The position numbers and the translations under genes are program-made. The notes below the pieces were generated by a model. The model was not told the origin of the DNA. It searched no databases and was given only the letters and a program-made list of their open reading frames with translations. DNA of 64,000 bases. It comes from Bacillota bacterium (GTDB taxonomy: Bacteria; Bacillota; Clostridia; Peptostreptococcales; Anaerovoracaceae). Location of the stretch: NCBI GenBank assembly GCA_029101005.1, contig JAQXQE010000006.1, positions 114,483-178,482 of the forward strand, read 5' to 3'. Of the stretch, positions 58,284 through 64,000 are shown piece by piece (positions within the stretch are counted from its first letter, which is position 1; every line of letters starts with the position of its first letter).

Positions 58284-59240
58284 ATGATGACATTTGAACA
58301 GTTTATCGAATACGTTGCAGCTGAGATTCAGAGCATTCTCTCTGACGATATTCCAGATATCAAGGTCGAGTCTACTACAGTCGTGAAGGTCAATGATCAG
58401 AAGTTACATGGCATCTTCATTATGGAGGATGAGGGCAAGGCCTGTCCGAATTTCTATCTCGATGCTGCATATGAAGCATATTGTGATGGCCATGACCCCG
58501 ATGACATCGCTTACGACATCTGCAAACAGTATTGGGTTATTCGACACGATATGACGCCACCGACAGCTCAAGTATATGAAGAACACAACCAATTCAAGGA
58601 CAGCGAGTTCAATCTGAGACTTCTTGATTCGACCAGGAACACCGAGTACCTGCAGGATATTCCGCACCTCGAGGTTGGCAACGGCTTCGTTCTCATCTGT
58701 GATGTCAGAGTCATCTCTTCTGATAACGGTATCTACTCAAGCGTAATCAATGATTCTATGCTCGATTCACTTGAGATGAGTGCAGATGAACTCTTCGAAC
58801 GCGCTCTCAGCAACGCCTGGGATAATGACACTCCACTTCTCTACAGTATGGAAGAGAAGCTTCTCAATTATTACAAATACGATGAATATAGAATGACCAA
58901 CCTTCTCACCGCGAGCAAGCTGCGCCCGCAACAGCTTCAGTATCCAATGTACCTTCTTTCGACTGACTCTGGTATATACGGCGCAGCTGCCCTCTTCTTC
59001 CCGGGAGTACAGGAACGAATCGCGCAGGTTTTCAAAGACGATTACTACGTCCTGACAAGTTCAACAGAGGATGTAATTATCGTCCCTCTCACCAACGCAG
59101 GTCCGGTTTCTATGTATACAGATATGGTCAATGATATGAATAACACAGTAATGGAGCCGCATGAGATTCTCAGCGACAAAGTCCTTCGCTATTACCGCAA
59201 GAGCGGTAAGCTACGCGACGTTACTGCGAGAATTGCTTAG
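58284..59240 (+). CDS. DUF5688-like protein
   Basis: 319 aa; MMTFEQFIEYVAAEI... recognisable gut-Clostridia family. Confidence 0.7.
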   Translation: MMTFEQFIEYVAAEIQSILSDDIPDIKVESTTVVKVNDQKLHGIFIMEDEGKACPNFYLDAAYEAYCDGHDPDDIAYDICKQYWVIRHDMTPPTAQVYEEHNQFKDSEFNLRLLDSTRNTEYLQDIPHLEVGNGFVLICDVRVISSDNGIYSSVINDSMLDSLEMSADELFERALSNAWDNDTPLLYSMEEKLLNYYKYDEYRMTNLLTASKLRPQQLQYPMYLLSTDSGIYGAAALFFPGVQERIAQVFKDDYYVLTSSTEDVIIVPLTNAGPVSMYTDMVNDMNNTVMEPHEILSDKVLRYYRKSGKLRDVTARIA

Positions 59241-59339
59241 AAGGTATTTGATATTTATATCTTTCCTTATCTTGCGATGAATGTATAATCAAATTATCCG
59301 TATTATTCTTACATCAATTGACATTTCAGGGAGACAAGT

Positions 59340-60209
59340 ATGCATTTCGTTGAGGTCAAAGGCATCCTCTCAAGCAAGAACGGAATGAATATCTACCGTG
59401 GCTGTTCTCACGGGTGTATCTACTGCGATAGTCGAAGCAAATGCTACGGCTTCACACATGAATTCGAGGACATCGAGGTCAAGGCTAATGCTCCAGAACT
59501 CCTGGAGCACGCTTTGCGTACTAAGAGAAAGAAATGCATTATAGGCACTGGTTCGATGTGCGACCCCTATCTTCACATCGAGGAAGAACTCAATCTAACT
59601 AGACGCTGCCTCGAACTGATAAATCAATACGGATATGGCGTAACAGTACTCACCAAATCTGCCAGAGTCCTGCGAGATCTGGATCTTCTTCAGTCCATCA
59701 ACGAGAAGTCAAAGGCAGTTGTACAGATGACTCTAACCACCTTCGATGAAGACCTGTGCAGAATTCTAGAGCCTAACGTATCAACAACATATGAACGCTT
59801 TGAAGCTCTGATGGAGTTCAAGCGAGCTGGTATACCTACAGTAGTATGGCTCTCTCCTATTCTTCCGTTCATTAATGATACCGAGGATAATATCAATGGC
59901 ATACTCGATTACTGCATTGAAGCAGGTGTCAAGGGCATCATATGCTTTGGTATGGGGCTTACTCTCCGCGAAGGCAATCGGGAGTACTATTACAGAGCTC
60001 TTGACAGACACCTCCCTGGTCTCAAGGAGAAATACGCTAGAGTATATGGCAATGCATATGAGCTTAACAGTCCTAACAACAGACAGCTAATGCGCATATT
60101 CGAGAAGAGATGTGCAGAGAACGGCATACTGAGCAGACCAGATGAATGCTTCAGCTACTTGCAGGAATTCCCTCTGAAATATGAACAGATGTCCTTGTTC
60201 GATTATTAA
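59340..60209 (+). CDS. Radical SAM protein, SPL/Rv2578c-like family
   Basis: MNIYRGCSHGCIYCDSRSKCY, GSMCDPYLHIEE. Confidence 0.9.
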   Translation: MHFVEVKGILSSKNGMNIYRGCSHGCIYCDSRSKCYGFTHEFEDIEVKANAPELLEHALRTKRKKCIIGTGSMCDPYLHIEEELNLTRRCLELINQYGYGVTVLTKSARVLRDLDLLQSINEKSKAVVQMTLTTFDEDLCRILEPNVSTTYERFEALMEFKRAGIPTVVWLSPILPFINDTEDNINGILDYCIEAGVKGIICFGMGLTLREGNREYYYRALDRHLPGLKEKYARVYGNAYELNSPNNRQLMRIFEKRCAENGILSRPDECFSYLQEFPLKYEQMSLFDY

Positions 60210-60376
60210 ACTGGTAGTAGAATCAACTCGTATATTTGTCAAAAGGGTTCCAGAGGAGGGACAATATTATGGAAGAGAAATGCGTAATGGTCATCGATAG
60301 CGAGCTACCGCAAGGACGGCAACAATCACCTCGGAATAATCCACTTCTTCGATTAATTGTTCATGCGATATATAAC

Positions 60377-60420
60377 AGCAAAGCTACGGCTCATCTCAGC
60401 CGTAGCTTTGCTTTTGTCAG
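60377..60420 (+). terminator. Terminator hairpin
   Basis: AAAGCTACGGCTCATCTCAGCCGTAGCTTTGCTTTT. Confidence 0.75.
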
Positions 60421-60430
60421 TATGGATGTA

Positions 60431-60724
60431 TTATTCTGCTTCAGGTTCTGGAATTGCATCCACAAACTTTGTTCGATTCATGATAGGATGCTCAAGTCTG
60501 ATTGCACCCTCAACAGGGCACTCGATTACGCATGCTCCGCAGTACCAGCACTCGCCTGGCCATGCAACGATTGGGTGCACACCCTTCTCTGTGCTTGGAA
60601 GAAGCACGTCTGAATGGCAAGTTCTTGCACAAGTGTTGCAACCGATGCACTTAGTCTCGTCGAACTGAATTGGATTTGCGCTGCATGGAACAACGGATAC
60701 CTTAAGCTCATTCATCTTCTTCAT
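60431..60724 (-). CDS. 4Fe-4S ferredoxin subunit (AprB-like)
   Basis: CIGCNTCARTCHSDV and CWYCGACVIECPVEGAI. Confidence 0.88.
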   Translation of the reverse strand: MKKMNELKVSVVPCSANPIQFDETKCIGCNTCARTCHSDVLLPSTEKGVHPIVAWPGECWYCGACVIECPVEGAIRLEHPIMNRTKFVDAIPEPEAE

Positions 60725-62661
60725 TACTTCTTACCTCCGTTGATATAATCCTGATTACGCTTCTCATACTCTGTCTTCAAATCACCAAAGTAGTCGAGCT
60801 CTATATCTCCTCTTACAGGAACTCCATTCTCTTTTCTAATTGTGATGAAGTGATGATCTGCTTCTGGATCAACTTCCGGATAATCACTTCTATTGAAGCA
60901 AAGAGTTGCTGAGCTTGACTTTCTCATACGGCATGCCTCGAGAATCATCTCAGCTACCTCGAGAATATCAAGAACCTCATGTGTACGAACAAGATCATGT
61001 GTGTTATGGCAAGAAAGCTTAGGCACGATCTCCTCTCTGTATGTTCTAAGAAGATCGAGACCCTGTACGAGCAGTGCCTCGTTCTTGATAGCTCCACAGT
61101 AGTTCTTCATACACTTAGCGATAGCCCAGTTGAGTTCCTTCCATGTGTAACCTTCCTCTACGTACATAGGAGCGTAAAGTCTCTCAATCTCATCATCTAC
61201 AATCTTTCTGTCGTAGTCAGCAAGCTCAACAGAATCTGCGTATGCTGATGCTTTTCTTCCTGCATAGTATCCAGTTGCAGCAGCGAAGCCAGCACAGTCG
61301 GAACCGAAGAGCTGATCTCCAGCCGCATAGATTCCGTCGATATTTGTCTTAAGATCCCAGTCGTGCATAATTCCGCCTGGAGCACCAAAGAGCTGTCTCT
61401 CGTCATCGCTGAATGAAGCTGATGTCCAACCTGTTCCGTATACCTGCATTGCCTTCTTAGCAGGGTCGAAACCTCTCTTATTGTAGTAATCGAGAACAGG
61501 AATTGCAGTCTTACCCTCGTTACCGACCATCATACCCCAGATTACATCTCTCTCCTGCTTTGGCATTCTTGACATATCTGCGTAGAATGGGAGCTTGTAT
61601 CCTCTCTTCATAAGCTCATCGAATGGTACAGTCTCTGGTCCTCTATATTCATACTTAGGCTCATCGATTACACCACCCTTGAGGAAGAACTTCTGTCCAG
61701 GAGCTGGCATGAATCTCTCCTTAACAGTCTTGAGCTCATTTCCATCTCTATCAAGGTATGGAATCTCAACACCGCGTGAGTCAACCATTGTGCAAGCGTA
61801 CCATGTATTGTGGTTATTACCTGCACTGTATGGAGGGAAGCTTGAACCAGCTGCTGAGAACTCAGCTCGAACGCTCTTCTCCATCATTGTGAACTCCATT
61901 CCTACTCTGTATCCCATAGCATGTCCAGAACCGATAGAGTTAAAAGGTCTGAACTCGCAGAGGCCCGGCAGGTCTGCGTTGAAGAGCCAGATTCTCGCTG
62001 GTCGTGACATTGTAAGAATTGTTGACTTTGAATGGAACACCTTAATCTTTCCAGTATGTGTATCCATTCCAATAGCTCCTACCCCTATCTTCTTGCCATC
62101 AACCTCTGTAGTGAGAAGTGCAGTAGCTTCTGTATAATCGTAAATAATTACTCCGAGTCTCTTAAGCTCCTTAAGAAGAGCTGGCTTGAAAGTCTTACCC
62201 CATACTCTAAGAGTAAACTTGTTCTCATAATCATATGCGAACATAAGCTTTGTCTCTTCGTCTCTGAAGTCAGCTCCTACGAACTCGTCTTCTGTATCTC
62301 TAATCTTTCCACCAATACCCTCAAGGTCAAGCAGTCTATCCCAACCTTCCTCGCAGCAGATATAATGAGCGATTCCGTTTGACATATGGTCCTGCTCATC
62401 TACATAAGCCTCAGCAATCTCCTTTGATGTAACCTTTGAGCAAGGGTTAGTACAAGCAGACTCCCAGTGGTCGAAACCTGTTCCAGCAGCTCCGCTTCGA
62501 ACAGTCGCACCTTTCTCAACGAGTACAACCTTCTCTCCTCTTCTAGCAGCAGACAGAGCAGCAAAGCAACCAGCAATTCCTCCTCCGAGGACGAGGACAT
62601 CTGCTTCTATCTGTTCTTCCTGACCGAATTCATTGGCATAAGGCCATTTAATCTCGCTCAT
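60724..62661 (-). CDS. FAD-dependent oxidoreductase (succinate dehydrogenase/fumarate reductase/AprA flavoprotein superfamily)
   Basis: EADVLVLGGGIAGCFAALSAARRGEKVVLVEKG; GIYAAGDQLFGSDCAGFAAATGYYAGRKA; start set at MSEIKW. Confidence 0.9.
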   Translation of the reverse strand: MSEIKWPYANEFGQEEQIEADVLVLGGGIAGCFAALSAARRGEKVVLVEKGATVRSGAAGTGFDHWESACTNPCSKVTSKEIAEAYVDEQDHMSNGIAHYICCEEGWDRLLDLEGIGGKIRDTEDEFVGADFRDEETKLMFAYDYENKFTLRVWGKTFKPALLKELKRLGVIIYDYTEATALLTTEVDGKKIGVGAIGMDTHTGKIKVFHSKSTILTMSRPARIWLFNADLPGLCEFRPFNSIGSGHAMGYRVGMEFTMMEKSVRAEFSAAGSSFPPYSAGNNHNTWYACTMVDSRGVEIPYLDRDGNELKTVKERFMPAPGQKFFLKGGVIDEPKYEYRGPETVPFDELMKRGYKLPFYADMSRMPKQERDVIWGMMVGNEGKTAIPVLDYYNKRGFDPAKKAMQVYGTGWTSASFSDDERQLFGAPGGIMHDWDLKTNIDGIYAAGDQLFGSDCAGFAAATGYYAGRKASAYADSVELADYDRKIVDDEIERLYAPMYVEEGYTWKELNWAIAKCMKNYCGAIKNEALLVQGLDLLRTYREEIVPKLSCHNTHDLVRTHEVLDILEVAEMILEACRMRKSSSATLCFNRSDYPEVDPEADHHFITIRKENGVPVRGDIELDYFGDLKTEYEKRNQDYINGGKK

Positions 62662-62832
62662 CTTCAATCCTCTCTTTCTTAATGCAACATTTTGAGATGA
62701 GATTATTATATACTTCAGATTATGCACAATTCAAGTTGAAATTATGCATAATGCAAAATTTCGCAAATCTGTATTGAAGATGAATATCACATATTGTAAT
62801 ATCTATTACAGAATAGATAGGAGAGCGATACT

Positions 62833-63474
62833 ATGGCTGAGGTAAAGACAATAACAGAACAGATATACAGCAACATCTATGAACTAATCATAAGTGGCAA
62901 GTTCCCTGCTGGTGCCAGATTGACAATGAAGACGCTGCAGGAAGAACTCGGTGTGAGTTCAAGCCCTATCAGAGAAGCCCTGACAAGACTACAGCAGGAT
63001 GGACTTGTTGAATATCAGCCTAACAGCGGAGTTAGAGTCAGAGTGTACACACCAAGAGATGTAGTAAGCCTCTTCACGCTCATGGCAGACCTTGATTCCC
63101 TCGCACTCAAATACGCATTGAACTCAAATAATATCAATGAGCTAATTGAACAACTTAAGGAGAATGCCCAGGAGTCAAGATTAGCCCTCTTGGGGAATCA
63201 AATTGAAGAATGGCGCAGGCTTACTGATTATTATCACGCACTGGTTATTCAGTTCATTAACAATCCATTCCTTCAGGATTCCTTAGAGAGAATTTATCGC
63301 CATATCAATGTATTCTCAATCAGATATGAAGCAGATGATTCCGTTAGACGGAGAATACAGGATGAGCATGAGGAAGTAATTGTGCTTATGGAACAGAATA
63401 AGAAAGAGGACGCTATCACACTCTATCGTGAGCACGTCCTTTCATCAATGAACGAAGCACTCAAGAGTCTATAG
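62833..63474 (+). CDS. GntR-family regulator with FCD domain
   Basis: SGKFPAGARLTMKTLQEELGVSSSPIREALTRLQQDGLVEYQPNSGVRV. Confidence 0.94.
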   Translation: MAEVKTITEQIYSNIYELIISGKFPAGARLTMKTLQEELGVSSSPIREALTRLQQDGLVEYQPNSGVRVRVYTPRDVVSLFTLMADLDSLALKYALNSNNINELIEQLKENAQESRLALLGNQIEEWRRLTDYYHALVIQFINNPFLQDSLERIYRHINVFSIRYEADDSVRRRIQDEHEEVIVLMEQNKKEDAITLYREHVLSSMNEALKSL

Positions 63475-63498
63475 ACTTCTTGAGTGCTTTGTTCGTTC
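63463..63498 (+). terminator. Terminator overlapping the GntR stop codon
   Basis: AGCACTCAAGAGTCTATAGACTTCTTGAGTGCTTT. Confidence 0.75.
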
Positions 63499-63518
63499 GC
63501 GTGTTATATATAGAAAAA

Positions 63519-63776
63519 TTACATATTATGCTTCTTATCGTATCTCATATTCATCAGCTTCAGTACCGTGAGAGGAACATTGATGATGAGTGAGATTATC
63601 GCAAAGATTCTTCCGAAACCGAAGAACAGGCAGAACCAACCCTTCTCCAGGAGATATGGTGCGAAATTAGATCCGTACCAATAACCCAGCATAATAATAG
63701 CCGGAATAATGATATACAGAATCAGGCCGAAAGCGGTGATTGTAGATCTGTGATCAGGACGTTCTGCAGTATTCAT
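63519..63776 (-). CDS. Small membrane protein, unknown
   Basis: Two hydrophobic segments; start set at MNTAERP. Confidence 0.65.
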   Translation of the reverse strand: MNTAERPDHRSTITAFGLILYIIIPAIIMLGYWYGSNFAPYLLEKGWFCLFFGFGRIFAIISLIINVPLTVLKLMNMRYDKKHNM

Positions 63777-63867
63777 AGTACAAAGCCTCTCTTTCAAGAA
63801 AATCTCTTTACTTAATTGTAAAGCATCGAAATGATTTTTTCAACACGTAATCTCGCGACATAATCAT

Positions 63868-63990
63868 AACCACTAGTAAACTAGTGGTTTGCTCTGGCCC
63901 TGGAAGGGCCTATTACTTGCTCGCCCTCTCAAAGAGGGCACTGAAGGTTTAACATCGCATCACTATCACAAGAGGCCACTAAAAGTGGCT
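63868..63990. repeat. Cluster of four consecutive hairpins at window edge
   Basis: AACCACTAG-TAAA-CTAGTGGTT; GGCCCT-GGA-AGGGCC; GCCCTCT-CAA-AGAGGGC; GCCACT-AAA-AGTGGC. Confidence 0.75.
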
Positions 63991-64000
63991 TCTTTTATTT

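Noticed and set aside
60236-60613. 125-aa ORF between SPL radical SAM gene and ferredoxin
   Set aside because: The start (MEEKCVMVIDSELPQG) faintly resembles a DUF2000 N-terminus, but the frame then runs through a terminator hairpin and antisense to the ferredoxin gene; at most a gene fragment.

Overview
The window is chromosomal DNA from an anaerobic, probably amino-acid-fermenting Clostridia-type Bacillota (taxon inferred from gene content only). The core genome includes: BrnQ; a three-gene minus-strand operon (SSS symporter, metallophosphoesterase fused to an ArsS-type radical SAM protein, EamA exporter); a CofE-like ligase; phosphohexomutase; a heterodimeric ABC exporter; LOG-family protein; glutaminase; MnmA; a sensory [FeFe]-hydrogenase/PP2C phosphatase pair; TrmO; a complete Stickland-type 2-hydroxyacyl-CoA dehydratase (had) operon with acyl-CoA dehydrogenase, EtfBA and butyrate kinase; an oxygen/ROS-defence cluster; and an AprBA-like flavoprotein/ferredoxin pair next to a GntR regulator. 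A ~19.3 kb integrative mobilizable element (IME) sits in the 3' end of tRNA-Ser(GGA), bounded by an 11-bp direct repeat (21131-21141 and 40383-40393). It carries ParB, a Type I R-M locus (XRE, HsdM, HsdS, DUF4268, HsdR), a PHP-domain/ABC-type ATPase with a small partner, a RepA-like ATPase, MobV relaxase, a sigma/HTH protein, an AbiL-like AAA+RloB pair, excisionase and tyrosine integrase. A second, decayed island follows (about 40.4-45.1 kb) with a truncated ParA, a Fic protein and a nonsense-interrupted membrane protein gene. Strongest unexplained signals: (i) a >330-nt structured non-coding region upstream of mobV, with a perfect 15-bp closing helix and an alternative local pairing; (ii) a ~380-460-nt repeat present twice, with compensatory base changes, immediately upstream of two different defence/toxin-like loci (AbiL-like and Fic); (iii) the PHP-ATPase gene pair embedded in the R-M locus; (iv) the metallophosphoesterase-ArsS fusion operon. 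Product names come from recognising motifs in the translations; no database search was run.
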